Shown one piece after another: positions 17,225 through 25,723 of a DNA stretch of 64,000 nucleotides. Location of the stretch: the NCBI GenBank assembly GCA_026388275.1, contig JAPLKB010000065.1, positions 1-64,000 of the forward strand, written 5' to 3'. Under the pieces are notes generated by a model. That model did not search any database and was not told the DNA's origin. It saw nothing but the letters and a program-made list of their open reading frames with translations. How positions within the stretch are numbered: position 1 is the stretch's first letter; every line of letters starts with the position of its first letter. The DNA is from Pseudomonadota bacterium. GTDB taxonomy: Bacteria; Desulfobacterota; Syntrophorhabdia; Syntrophorhabdales; Syntrophorhabdaceae. The position numbers and the translations under genes are program-made.

Positions 17225-17424
17225 ATTCTCACTTCCTTTATTTTCATCTGAGTGAAGTAATTAGTTTCTAATTAAGCATTAAACATTCAAAACTCAACAT
17301 TGCTTTACCCGTGCGTGCTCCAGCTATAAGAAAAACTTTCATATTCCTTTACCCCTGTATTCATGCATTAAATCAGTTAGTTATTTAATTAAGCATTAAA
17401 CATTCAAAACTCAACATTGCTTTT
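17196..17424. repeat. Tandem duplication of about 118 bp including the wecB start
   Basis: Bases 17196-17228 (wecB codons 1-11 on the minus strand) recur at 17314-17346 with few changes. The tail TAATTAAGCATTAAACATTC at 17269 recurs at 17386, an offset of 117-118. The middle has diverged. The extra copy encodes MKVFLIAGART before running out, so it is a remnant of a wecB 5' end. Both copies end in the same heptamer element finishing ATTGCTTT. Confidence 0.8.
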
Positions 17425-18671
17425 TAGCTGTGCCCTCCGTCAGCGGTATGATCTCCGTGAACACCCAGTAATGTATTCAGATATTTTTCAGCGAGTAATT
17501 CACGATTGTAATTCCTTTTTACATACGTCTTTCCGTTTTCACCCAACGTCCTTAAAAGCTCACGGTCATGAAAGAGTTTGACCACTGTATTGGCTAATTC
17601 TTCGTGGTTTTCAGGCTCAATATAGATGCCACATTGCCCGTCTTCAACGATCTGTCTGCTTTCCCCGTCAACGCCGATGATGATGGGTCTTCCCATCGCC
17701 ATTGCTTCAAACATTTTGGAAGGAATGACAGTTTTAAAGAGGTCATCTTTTTTTAACAGAATCATTGACACGTCCGAAGCGGCCAAAAAACCGGGCATCT
17801 TGTCCTTTGGTTGCTGCGGGAGCATGAGTACGTTACTTAATCCCATCCTCTCCTTTTCTTTCAATAAGGTTTCCCGTTCCGCACCATCGCCGACGAGGAG
17901 AAAGAGGATTCCTTTTTTATCTTCCAAGACTTTCCCTGCCTTCAATACTGTCCTCAATGCATGAGCCATTCCGTGGGTCCCTATATAGGAAACCACGAAT
18001 GTATCGTCAAGACCGTATTCTTTGGATATTGCATTGTGCCGGGGCAGCGGTGTATACATTTCCAGATCCGCCCCGTTGGTAACAATTGATATGTACTTCT
18101 CGGATACACTTTTTTTCATGATATGGCTCTTGAATGCATGTGTCAGAGAAATGATGTGGTCAGCATGAAGGTAGAAGAACCTCTCAAGACCTTCAAGAAG
18201 GTTTATGACTTGCCGCTGCTTGATGGCACCTACTGTCACGATCGATTCGGGCCACAGGTCTCGTATTTCGAGAACCCATTTGCAGCGTTTGATACGGGAA
18301 ACAAAATACCCCGCCATGCCGCAAAAGAACTGGGGGGAAGTGGAAACCACGATATCGACTTCTTTCACCAATGGGGAAAGAAGTGTGGCCGAAATCATAT
18401 AAGACACGTAGTTTGCTGTCCGCTTCAGGAAACCTTCATTAGGGCTCAGGTACGTCCCTACTCTCAAGACTCTGATTCCCTGAACTTCTTCCCACTGATA
18501 CAAACGATTCTTGTAGCCTGTATAAACAACACCTTTCGGGTGATTTGGAACACAGGTAAGGACGGTGACTCGATGGCCAGCCTTTACCCATCGCCTTGCA
18601 TTTTCAAAAGTCCTGGAAGCAGGGGCATTCACTTCAGGAGGAAAATAGTGTGTAAGAAAAAGAATATGCAT
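17424..18671 (-). CDS. Glycosyltransferase family 4 (WcaI/WbuB-like)
   Basis: This GT-B transferase has about 415 residues. The N-terminal domain starts MHILFLTHYFPPEVNAPAS and includes LEIRDLWPESIV. The C-terminal nucleotide-sugar domain has VSYIGTHGMAHAL, FLLVGDGAE and the family-4 EX7E region around IPSKMFEAMAMGRPI. It probably adds a HexNAc or deoxy-sugar residue to the lipid-linked repeat unit on the cytoplasmic side; donor and acceptor are not deducible. The ATG at 18671 follows a GAGAGG site and begins 7 bases after the upstream stop. A longer frame from 18707 would overlap the upstream gene. Confidence 0.88.
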   Translation of the reverse strand: MHILFLTHYFPPEVNAPASRTFENARRWVKAGHRVTVLTCVPNHPKGVVYTGYKNRLYQWEEVQGIRVLRVGTYLSPNEGFLKRTANYVSYMISATLLSPLVKEVDIVVSTSPQFFCGMAGYFVSRIKRCKWVLEIRDLWPESIVTVGAIKQRQVINLLEGLERFFYLHADHIISLTHAFKSHIMKKSVSEKYISIVTNGADLEMYTPLPRHNAISKEYGLDDTFVVSYIGTHGMAHALRTVLKAGKVLEDKKGILFLLVGDGAERETLLKEKERMGLSNVLMLPQQPKDKMPGFLAASDVSMILLKKDDLFKTVIPSKMFEAMAMGRPIIIGVDGESRQIVEDGQCGIYIEPENHEELANTVVKLFHDRELLRTLGENGKTYVKRNYNRELLAEKYLNTLLGVHGDHTADGGHS

Positions 18672-18678
18672 GAAAAAT

Positions 18679-20343
18679 CTACCTCTCTGTCTCGATAACC
18701 AATTCATTCTTGAAGGGTAAACTTGCCTTATTGAAGAAGACGGTCACCACCGGGCATGCTCTTTTAATTCCAAATTCAGGGCAATACCAGCCGCTAGAAA
18801 TCTGCCATTGGCTACCATTGGATAGTGAGATATTGGCCACCACCTTCTCGTCGTCCATTAGGGTAATCCCGGTACCCTTAGACAACACATTTAAATCCGG
18901 GTTGATGTGAAGTCTGAGTTCAAAATCATGACTGCCTTTCCCCTCAACCCGGTCTTCAATGACCAAAGTCTTTTCTGACCACGTAATATTCCGGTAGTGT
19001 ATAGGCTTACCAACAAGCCGACGATATCCATCGTGAGCGCCCTTAAAACTCAGAACACCCCCCGTTTCTTCTTTTAATTCAGCGTAAAGTGGATGGGCCC
19101 GTCGGGCACAGCGATGAGCTCCCCAAACTTCCGACTGATTTATCCCGTCTATTGTGAGCGTGTTATGGCCTGCATTCCCTCGATTGTATTGCCGTATTTC
19201 TCCGTCCTCGTATTGACAGCAGCCTGAATCAACAATTATACGTTTGCCCCTTAAAGAAAGTTCAAAGCTCAGGTTGTCACAGTGCGAATGACCGGGCTGA
19301 TAATTAGGACTAACGTCGCCGCAGTCAACGATTAATTTATCGCCTTCTCGGGGAGACATAATAAAATATCCGGTATCGGGGAAAGATTGAATGGTCATTC
19401 TCTCATCCGGTAATACCTCTGCGGTTAGACGTTCATAGTAATCCTGCAACTCCTTCGGCACTGCTTCTATACCAAAAGCTGCGTCATTAAACAGGGCAAT
19501 CTGTCCGTCAGGATGGGTAAGATTCAGCAAAAATGATAACATCCTGGTCGTAACTGGTTTTAGATATTCAGATAACCCCGCAACACGCCTGTCGTTGTGT
19601 CCCGCGCACAGGTTCATCAAATCCATACAATCTTCAAGGATCATGGAGTGGTACATTGGGCTCCGCTCGAAATGCCCTCCATCGGACATAATTTGTTCGT
19701 CAAGTTCTTCCCTGATGATTGCCAACCCTTTTTCCAGCCACTGCTGGGCATCCTTCCCGGTGAAGAAGAGTCCGGCAAAGATCAAGGCCTTGCCGTTCTT
19801 AAAGTAGTGATTGCCCAACAGGTGATACTCAAGGTTCTTTTTCAACCAGAGTGTTTGCTGATATAAGCTTTTCAGCCACCTTTCCTCAAGTTTTCCTTTA
19901 GTCTCAGACGAGAGAAAAAACTTGATCCAGTTAACGATACGCAGAGAAATAGGAAAGGGTTCCCATGCATCAAATGTTCCCTGTGGATTTTTCTTAATCC
20001 AGTCGTTTATGAGAAATACCTTATTTTCCCAGCAACGCCCCACTTCATGCAAATAGTCAAAATAGTGCAAGTTGTAACGCCAGAGTTTTCCAACTTCCAT
20101 AGGTGACCAGTCGAACTGATTTAAATCAAAGGTTTGAGTTACATTCAGAAAGGTGAAAGTGTTTTTGTCTCCCTGCATCAGTCGGCGTATCGGCTGGTTC
20201 AGGATAACACTTTCTTCTATGGCAACTCTTTCTGTAATCGGTGATACTTTTGTTTTGTGCCCTAACAGGCGGATTATTTGATACGCAATCTGCCGAAGCT
20301 TCAGATGGAAAACGGTACGGCCATAGCATAAAAGATCGGGCAC
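18679..20343 (-). CDS. Heparinase II/III-family protein (polysaccharide lyase-like)
   Basis: This is a 554-residue protein. The N-terminal part is an alpha-helical toroid with WRYNLHYFDYLH, AWEPFPISLRIVNW, LGNHYFKNGKAL and GGHFERSPMYH. The C-terminal beta-sandwich has GHSHCDNLSFEL, VDSGCCQYEDG and AGHNTLTIDG. Such proteins are common in capsule and O-antigen clusters beside a bi-domain oxidoreductase and may trim or modify uronic-acid-containing polymers. No signal peptide is evident at the start chosen (a GTG two bases past the upstream stop TAA), so its compartment is unclear. Confidence 0.85.
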   Translation of the reverse strand: MPDLLCYGRTVFHLKLRQIAYQIIRLLGHKTKVSPITERVAIEESVILNQPIRRLMQGDKNTFTFLNVTQTFDLNQFDWSPMEVGKLWRYNLHYFDYLHEVGRCWENKVFLINDWIKKNPQGTFDAWEPFPISLRIVNWIKFFLSSETKGKLEERWLKSLYQQTLWLKKNLEYHLLGNHYFKNGKALIFAGLFFTGKDAQQWLEKGLAIIREELDEQIMSDGGHFERSPMYHSMILEDCMDLMNLCAGHNDRRVAGLSEYLKPVTTRMLSFLLNLTHPDGQIALFNDAAFGIEAVPKELQDYYERLTAEVLPDERMTIQSFPDTGYFIMSPREGDKLIVDCGDVSPNYQPGHSHCDNLSFELSLRGKRIIVDSGCCQYEDGEIRQYNRGNAGHNTLTIDGINQSEVWGAHRCARRAHPLYAELKEETGGVLSFKGAHDGYRRLVGKPIHYRNITWSEKTLVIEDRVEGKGSHDFELRLHINPDLNVLSKGTGITLMDDEKVVANISLSNGSQWQISSGWYCPEFGIKRACPVVTVFFNKASLPFKNELVIETER

Positions 20344-20345
20344 TG

Positions 20346-22502
20346 TTAATGTTCCATCATCTTGACAATATCAAAACTTGCCTTGGTTACCTCAACTAAT
20401 TCCTCAAGGGTTATCGGCGAAGAAATACCCGCTGCAACAGCATTTACAAAAGCGGCCGCACAGGCCACCTGCCCTTTGTCCTGTCGCCAAAGATTCATCT
20501 TTCTGAAGCCGGGCCAACCAAAACCATGTAGCTTGCGAAAATTGTCCAATTGGAGTATACGGCCTGCACAGAAGACTTCCAGCCGTTCCTTAGGGAAGGA
20601 CTTGTGACCATTCGCCAGGTAATGAACCGTTCCGAAAGAACCGTCGGCAAAGGTGAGAGTGAAGGTAACCTTGTCGTCCCGGACGACAATACCGGGAGCA
20701 TTTCCCATCATCAGAGCTTGTACGCCGACGATCGGCGCTCCGGCCAGGTACCGGAGGAGGTCGATGAAATGGCACCCTTCACCAATGATCCTGCCGCCCC
20801 CCACTTTCCGGTCTTGGGTCCAGTGTTCCGGCGGAATCGACCCAGCATTGATGGTCATGACAAAAGATTTTGGCTCACGGACGCCCTGCAGTAAATCCTT
20901 AATCTTCAACACTTGCGGAGCAAAGCGGCGGTTGAAGCCAACCATCAACAACGGCAGTTTTGAGTTTTGAGTTTTGAGTTTTGAGTAAACTGCTATAATC
21001 TCATTGAGTTCAGATTCAGTGAGACAGAGCGGTTTTTCCACGAAGACATGCTTCCCGGCCTTCAATGCCTCACAGACAAAACGGGCATGGGAGTCGTGCC
21101 GTGTCGTGATGATCACTGTGTTAATGTCCGATGACTCGATAATCGATCCGGTGTCAGTAGTGGTCTCCTCAAAGCCGTATTTTTTCCCTGCGTGGACGCC
21201 GCTCACGCCTGCGTTTGATGCCACACTCTTGAGTCGCGCCTGGGTCTTAGTAAAAGCTGGGATCAGAACGCCAGTCGCATAATTACCTGATCCAATAAAG
21301 CCCACAACCGGCGCGCCCGGTGCGGCATATGCATTTGTCTCCCAGGTAGCCAGACTAATTGTCCGTTTCGTAAGCTCATTTTCAGGATACTCGGAAACTG
21401 ACGGATAGGAAAGGACAATACCGAGGGCCTTCCCACCCTCGACAAGTTTGTAGGCTTCCTCTGCCTGGGCAAGAGGAAAACGATTTGAAACGAGAGGTTC
21501 AACATTGATGCGCCGTTCATCAAGCATATCAATAACTGCCTCGAAGTTGTGCTGCTCAGTCCAACGGACAAATCCGAAGGGATAGTCCTGCCCACCTTCT
21601 TCATAGAGCGGATCATACCGTCCTGGACCATAAGAACATGAAACCTGGAATGATAGTTCTTTTTCATAAAAATCGGCACGAGAAAGTTCAAGGCCGATAA
21701 CCCCGACCAGCACGATTCTGCCGCGTTTGCGGCACATGAGCGCTGCCTGATGGACCGGTTCACTGCTCTTAGTTGATGCGGTAATAATTACAGCATCTAT
21801 ACCTTGTCCTCGTGAAAATACCTGTGCAACAGCAACCGGGTCCTCGCCGCGAGAGAGGTTAACTGTCTCGGCACCGAACGAACGGGCAAGGTCAACCCTC
21901 TTTTCGTCGAAATCAATGCCGAGTACACGACAACCGTTGGCACGGAAAAGTTGCACCGTGACCAGACCAATAAGCCCAAGGCCGGTAACAACAATCGTTT
22001 CACCCAGAGTTGGCCGAACAAGGCGAATACCCTGTAGTGCGATAGAACCGATAACCGTAAAGGTGGCAGCCTCGTCACTTACCTCACCAGGTATTCTGGC
22101 ACAGAGGTTCTTAGGTACACAAACCACCTCGGCGTGTTTGCCGTTTGACGCTACCCGATCACCGATTGAAAAACCGTCAACCCCACTACCCACAGCAATG
22201 ACCGTCCCCACATTACAGTAGCCCATGGGAAGAGGCTGATCGAGCTTGCCCCTGACAGCCTCGAAAGTCGGCATAAGACCGTCGGTCTTCACCTTGTCAA
22301 GAACCATTTTCACCTTGTCGGGCTGCTGCCGGGCCTTGTCAATCAGGTTCGCTTTACCGAAATCGACCAGCATCTTTTCGGTACCAGTAGAAACAAGGGA
22401 CACGGAAGTGCGGATAAGAAGATGGCCGGGTTTTACCGATGGGCATGGGACATCTTCAAGAATTGTCTGACCGTTGTTGAGATTTTGCAGTATCTGTTTC
22501 AT
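20346..22502 (-). CDS. Bi-domain oxidoreductase (zinc alcohol dehydrogenase-like plus Gfo/Idh/MocA)
   Basis: The protein has 718 residues. Residues 1 to about 365 are a medium-chain dehydrogenase domain with a Rossmann motif TGLGLIGLVTVQLF. Residues about 390-718 are a Gfo/Idh/MocA domain with GFIGSGNYATG, HVFVEKPLCLT and VGGGRIIGEGCHFIDLLR. The two-domain arrangement is well known in polysaccharide clusters, usually next to a heparinase-like gene as here. It presumably oxidises or reduces a sugar intermediate, but the substrate is unknown. Around residues 506-516 the segment SKLKTQNSKL is encoded by a 7-base tandem repeat in a loop before the conserved MVGFNRRF. The AGGAGG ribosome-binding site is at ideal spacing. 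Confidence 0.88.
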   Translation of the reverse strand: MKQILQNLNNGQTILEDVPCPSVKPGHLLIRTSVSLVSTGTEKMLVDFGKANLIDKARQQPDKVKMVLDKVKTDGLMPTFEAVRGKLDQPLPMGYCNVGTVIAVGSGVDGFSIGDRVASNGKHAEVVCVPKNLCARIPGEVSDEAATFTVIGSIALQGIRLVRPTLGETIVVTGLGLIGLVTVQLFRANGCRVLGIDFDEKRVDLARSFGAETVNLSRGEDPVAVAQVFSRGQGIDAVIITASTKSSEPVHQAALMCRKRGRIVLVGVIGLELSRADFYEKELSFQVSCSYGPGRYDPLYEEGGQDYPFGFVRWTEQHNFEAVIDMLDERRINVEPLVSNRFPLAQAEEAYKLVEGGKALGIVLSYPSVSEYPENELTKRTISLATWETNAYAAPGAPVVGFIGSGNYATGVLIPAFTKTQARLKSVASNAGVSGVHAGKKYGFEETTTDTGSIIESSDINTVIITTRHDSHARFVCEALKAGKHVFVEKPLCLTESELNEIIAVYSKLKTQNSKLPLLMVGFNRRFAPQVLKIKDLLQGVREPKSFVMTINAGSIPPEHWTQDRKVGGGRIIGEGCHFIDLLRYLAGAPIVGVQALMMGNAPGIVVRDDKVTFTLTFADGSFGTVHYLANGHKSFPKERLEVFCAGRILQLDNFRKLHGFGWPGFRKMNLWRQDKGQVACAAAFVNAVAAGISSPITLEELVEVTKASFDIVKMMEH
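20956..20986. repeat. In-frame heptamer array in bi-domain oxidoreductase gene, AGTTTTG word
   Basis: Four perfect AGTTTTG units plus a partial fifth. The coding strand reads CAAAACT repeated, giving KLKTQNSKL. It lies in a loop of the Gfo/Idh half, where the sequence between the preceding helix and MVGFNRRF is usually short. Confidence 0.9.
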
Positions 22503-22663
22503 TGTAAGCCTCCTGTTTCTGAACCAACTATTCTGCTAACAGGTCACTCAGTCAGTATTTGGAAAAATCCTCACTGGAGCAGTGCCATAACCCAGGCATT
22601 CTTTGGGACCGGGCGGAATTTGAATTAGAGCCTTCTGGGTGCTGTCCAGAGCTCCACCATTTT

Positions 22664-24034
22664 TTAAATAGAATTCGACATATGTGGATTCTTTCCGTGA
22701 TAGCCTTCTCTGCCAGAATGAATAGTGTTTTCTCCATCCCTGTCGGTAACATCGACTTCCTGCACGACATGTTGTACACTGACATGCAACAGCCCTGCGA
22801 ACAAATACAGAAACCTGGCTCCGTCAAGGTCCCAGTGCGTAAGAGCTGGAACACTCATTGACAGGACAACTGCACTAACGGTTCCAACAAGCAGTCGATC
22901 ATTGCTATTCCGTGACGCCCTGGCACCCCTCAGCATTGTGCGGAAACACAGAACGAAGAACACCACTATGGCCGCGGCCCCAAAAAGCCCACCCTCATAT
23001 AGGGCTTCCAATACAATATTATGAGGCCACATAGGGGAGTCCTTCATTAAGAAATTGACTGCATAACTGCCGGGACCGTGCCCCAATAGGAGCATCTGGT
23101 CCCATGCTTTCGTCAGGCAGAAATGCCAAGCCAGAGAACGAGTTCCTGCCAAATCGCCGGTTTCGAACTTATCTGCAAATTTAAACCATCGTGCTTGATC
23201 AACCGGACCAACCTGAGGCAAAAGCATAAAAGCAAGCACTAAAGCCCCCAAGGCAAGCACTGAAAGAAGAACCATCTTCCCGATCTTCTTGCTCCCCGAG
23301 AAGAGCGAAAGGATGGGGAGAACCGCGAGAAGACCGACGAGATTTGCCCGGGAACCGGTGGCCAGTACCGCAATCAATCCAAACGGTAAAGCAAGGAGGA
23401 ACGAAGAGTACTTGAGCCACCTTGAAGCAGCTCCGGTAAGTACCATCCCGGCCAACGCGATCATCCCCGCGACAACGAGGGTAGCGGGCGTATTTGGGTC
23501 AGAGCCAAAAAAAGTGCTGCGTCCGTACAATCTTCCGTAGCGCATTACTGATTGACTGCCTTGTGGAGCCACAATGAGAACTGCTGCAACCACGGCGCCT
23601 ACAAAAATCAACACCTTAAGCACCTTTCTTCCATCTTCGACAGAGTGAACAAAAAATGCAGGCAATAGAAGGTAAGGAATGCCGATCCCTCCTAAACGGA
23701 CCATCTTCTGAAGGCCGTAATTAGGGGCGCTGGTCCACAAAAGACCTACCATAAACACCAATTCTACCGCGACAAGGCACAACAACATTTTGAAGGGAAA
23801 ATGCAGTCTCGGTTTCTCTGGCGTTCGCTTGTAAGCCCACAATCCAACGGCGCCCGCCAATATGTTCGCGAGAACTGTCAGGTCAAAGGATTTGAGAATT
23901 GATGCGCTGGTCGTTGCAGCCATTTTTATCAGCGGTACCATAAGGAGCAGGGCAAAAACTGACCACGGGTAAACGGCAAGAATACAAACGGCGGCCATGG
24001 CCATTGCTACAACTGCCGCTACAACTATTTCCAT
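22664..24034 (-). CDS. O-antigen ligase / Wzy-like polymerase family protein
   Basis: The 456-residue polytopic membrane protein has roughly ten or more hydrophobic segments. A large periplasmic loop before the last helices carries AGTRSLAWHF, LLGHGPGSYA and WPHNIVLEALYEGG, the GxGxG and H-N elements of the WaaL/Wzy superfamily. It should polymerise or ligate lipid-linked repeat units at the periplasmic face. The last 40 or so residues are hydrophilic. A weak AAGGA site precedes the ATG. The 160 bases after the stop (22503-22663) show no feature. Confidence 0.8.
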   Translation of the reverse strand: MEIVVAAVVAMAMAAVCILAVYPWSVFALLLMVPLIKMAATTSASILKSFDLTVLANILAGAVGLWAYKRTPEKPRLHFPFKMLLCLVAVELVFMVGLLWTSAPNYGLQKMVRLGGIGIPYLLLPAFFVHSVEDGRKVLKVLIFVGAVVAAVLIVAPQGSQSVMRYGRLYGRSTFFGSDPNTPATLVVAGMIALAGMVLTGAASRWLKYSSFLLALPFGLIAVLATGSRANLVGLLAVLPILSLFSGSKKIGKMVLLSVLALGALVLAFMLLPQVGPVDQARWFKFADKFETGDLAGTRSLAWHFCLTKAWDQMLLLGHGPGSYAVNFLMKDSPMWPHNIVLEALYEGGLFGAAAIVVFFVLCFRTMLRGARASRNSNDRLLVGTVSAVVLSMSVPALTHWDLDGARFLYLFAGLLHVSVQHVVQEVDVTDRDGENTIHSGREGYHGKNPHMSNSI

Positions 24035-24102
24035 GGTGTCACACCATCCTTTTTTTGGGCACGTACCTTTTCGGCTGAATCAAATCGTTCATTAAGTGTC
24101 TT

Positions 24103-24164
24103 TCGATGAGAGCAAATTGATGATGGCTTCACAATGTCTGCCATCATCAATTTGCTCTCATCGA
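24103..24164. repeat. Perfect 25-bp inverted repeat with 12-base loop
   Basis: Bases 24103-24127 are the exact reverse complement of 24140-24164. The right arm contains the last codon and stop of the glycosyltransferase gene (24158-24160). The loop is 24128-24139. No U-run follows on the minus strand, so it is not a standard intrinsic terminator. It may still stop RNA polymerase or protect the 3' end, or may be the scar of a palindrome-forming replication event. Confidence 0.85.
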
Positions 24165-25459
24165 TGGTTTTTCCTGTATGCCCTGACAAGCTTCTCAACT
24201 TCCTTGAGTTCAGCGGAAATTCGTTCCTCCCAAGTCCAGATGTTCTTTCTGGCAAACTCTAATGCTCCGCGGGCAAGCTTTTGCCGCCTTTCATCGTCGG
24301 CAAGAAGTTCTCCCAAGATGACTCCCAAACGGCATAGGTCCTTCTCTTCAAGCAGCATCCCTGTCACACCGTCTCGCATGACTTGTGATGTGCCGCCGAC
24401 GTTGTATGCTATCACGCAGGTGCCACTGTGCAACGCTTCCATGATCTGGTTGCCCAGATTTGTCAGGTCCTGTACTGTCAAGAACAAATCGGCTGCGTTG
24501 TGCAGTTCAAGAACCTTATTGTGTGGAACGAAGCCAAGAAATTTGACGTGATCCGAAACGCCCAATAGTCTGGCCTGGCGCTCAAGGTCTTCGCGCAAAT
24601 TCCCATCCCCGGCAACTACCAAATACGTTTCCGGTACTTGTTTCAATATCTCTGGCAAAGCATCAATTGAACGATCCACTCGCTTCCAGAAATCCAACCT
24701 TACTGCTTGGAAAATCATTTTGTCGGTAGATTTAAGTCCGATGGATTCCTTTATTGACCCTACGTCCAAATTGGGCTTATAAATGTCCGGGGCCGTACCA
24801 TCTAACCAAAAGCGAAAACGTTCCTCCGGGAATTTCAATTTCTTAATAGCCTTATCCCCTTCAGTCCCGTCGTTACTTATAATCAGCAAGTCCATAGGGA
24901 TTTTCAACGCCAGTTTCGACAAGATTATAGGTAACCGCTTGTACCAGGGAACGTTGAACAGATAGTGGCTTGACCAAGTTCCCCAATAGTGAACAAGGTG
25001 TGGAACCCTATACCTATGAGAAAGCAAATAACCCGCAAGAATGAAAGTCCGCCGATACGAGTATATGACATCTGGGGGGGATGTACGGGCGGCCTTGATC
25101 ACCGCTTTGAGTGCTTTTGAGGTTTGAACAATTAACCCAATTTTAAAATACGTGCGAATCGGCCTACTATGACGACCCACGCGAAGCCCAGGAGTCAGCC
25201 AATCCGCCACATACCTTCGATAAATATGTATACCTTCAACCATGAAATCCTTGTCGGAACTAAAGTCGCCCGTTGCCACCACATGCACCTCGTGGCCTTT
25301 CTGCACAAGATGCTTCCAGTAAAGTGGCACTAAAGGGACCCCTGCAATACTATCCCAATCCTCCGTCTCAAACATTGTGTGAAGACCGTCCCAGTCACCA
25401 ACTAAAAAGTAAAATGTCAAATGTTTCGTATCCACTGGGCTGATTCCATTCTCCTGCAT
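24158..25459 (-). CDS. Glycosyltransferase family 4
   Basis: This GT-B enzyme has 433 residues. It shows GDWDGLHTMFETEDWD early, a WKHLVQKGHEVHVVATGD strand-turn, a nucleotide-binding half with QAVRLDFWKRVDR, YLVVAGDGNLREDLE and VKFLGFVPHNKV, and an EX7E-like stretch at NQIMEALHSGTCVIAYNVGG. It is predicted to act on the repeat unit in the cytoplasm. The GGGAGG site precedes the ATG at normal distance. Its stop codon lies inside the arm of the 25-bp inverted repeat. Confidence 0.85.
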   Translation of the reverse strand: MQENGISPVDTKHLTFYFLVGDWDGLHTMFETEDWDSIAGVPLVPLYWKHLVQKGHEVHVVATGDFSSDKDFMVEGIHIYRRYVADWLTPGLRVGRHSRPIRTYFKIGLIVQTSKALKAVIKAARTSPPDVIYSYRRTFILAGYLLSHRYRVPHLVHYWGTWSSHYLFNVPWYKRLPIILSKLALKIPMDLLIISNDGTEGDKAIKKLKFPEERFRFWLDGTAPDIYKPNLDVGSIKESIGLKSTDKMIFQAVRLDFWKRVDRSIDALPEILKQVPETYLVVAGDGNLREDLERQARLLGVSDHVKFLGFVPHNKVLELHNAADLFLTVQDLTNLGNQIMEALHSGTCVIAYNVGGTSQVMRDGVTGMLLEEKDLCRLGVILGELLADDERRQKLARGALEFARKNIWTWEERISAELKEVEKLVRAYRKNHR

Positions 25460-25529
25460 AAACGCCTCCCTGCATATTTACTTTTATAGGACAATACAAT
25501 AAACTAATCTTCGGTATCTCACCTAGTCC

Positions 25530-25677
25530 GAGCCAAGTCCTGATCGTGTTCGTACCGTAAGCATTCGCAACCAAGTGCTCAGGTCAAGGCAAATACCTTA
25601 AGGTAGTTGGTGTCACGGAAAAAAACTATTTGGCAGCTCGCCAGGGTACGTTCTCCAAACCATTTAACGTTACTTAG
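25530..25677 (-). pseudogene. Decayed fragment resembling the C-terminus of the secreted protein gene at 27530-28699
   Basis: Translated on the minus strand this gives KWFGERTLASCQIVFF..., then a stop, then a short unrelated-looking tail. It aligns in order with KWFGDRPERFAPWHAAKVVIFF near the end of the protein encoded at 27530-28699. The DNA also matches patchily, including a GGAAAAAAA-CTA/ATAA stretch. There is no start codon and no ribosome-binding site. It may be the relic of a second copy flanking the asparagine-synthase-like gene. The similarity is modest. Confidence 0.4.
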
Positions 25678-25723
25678 AGTTTTCATTGGCCGCTCCGGTC
25701 GAGCAACTTGCTGGTTAAGTTCT

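Noticed and set aside
18123-18698. Plus-strand frame of 191 codons antisense to the family-4 glycosyltransferase gene
   Set aside because: The minus-strand product has all family motifs; the antisense frame has none.
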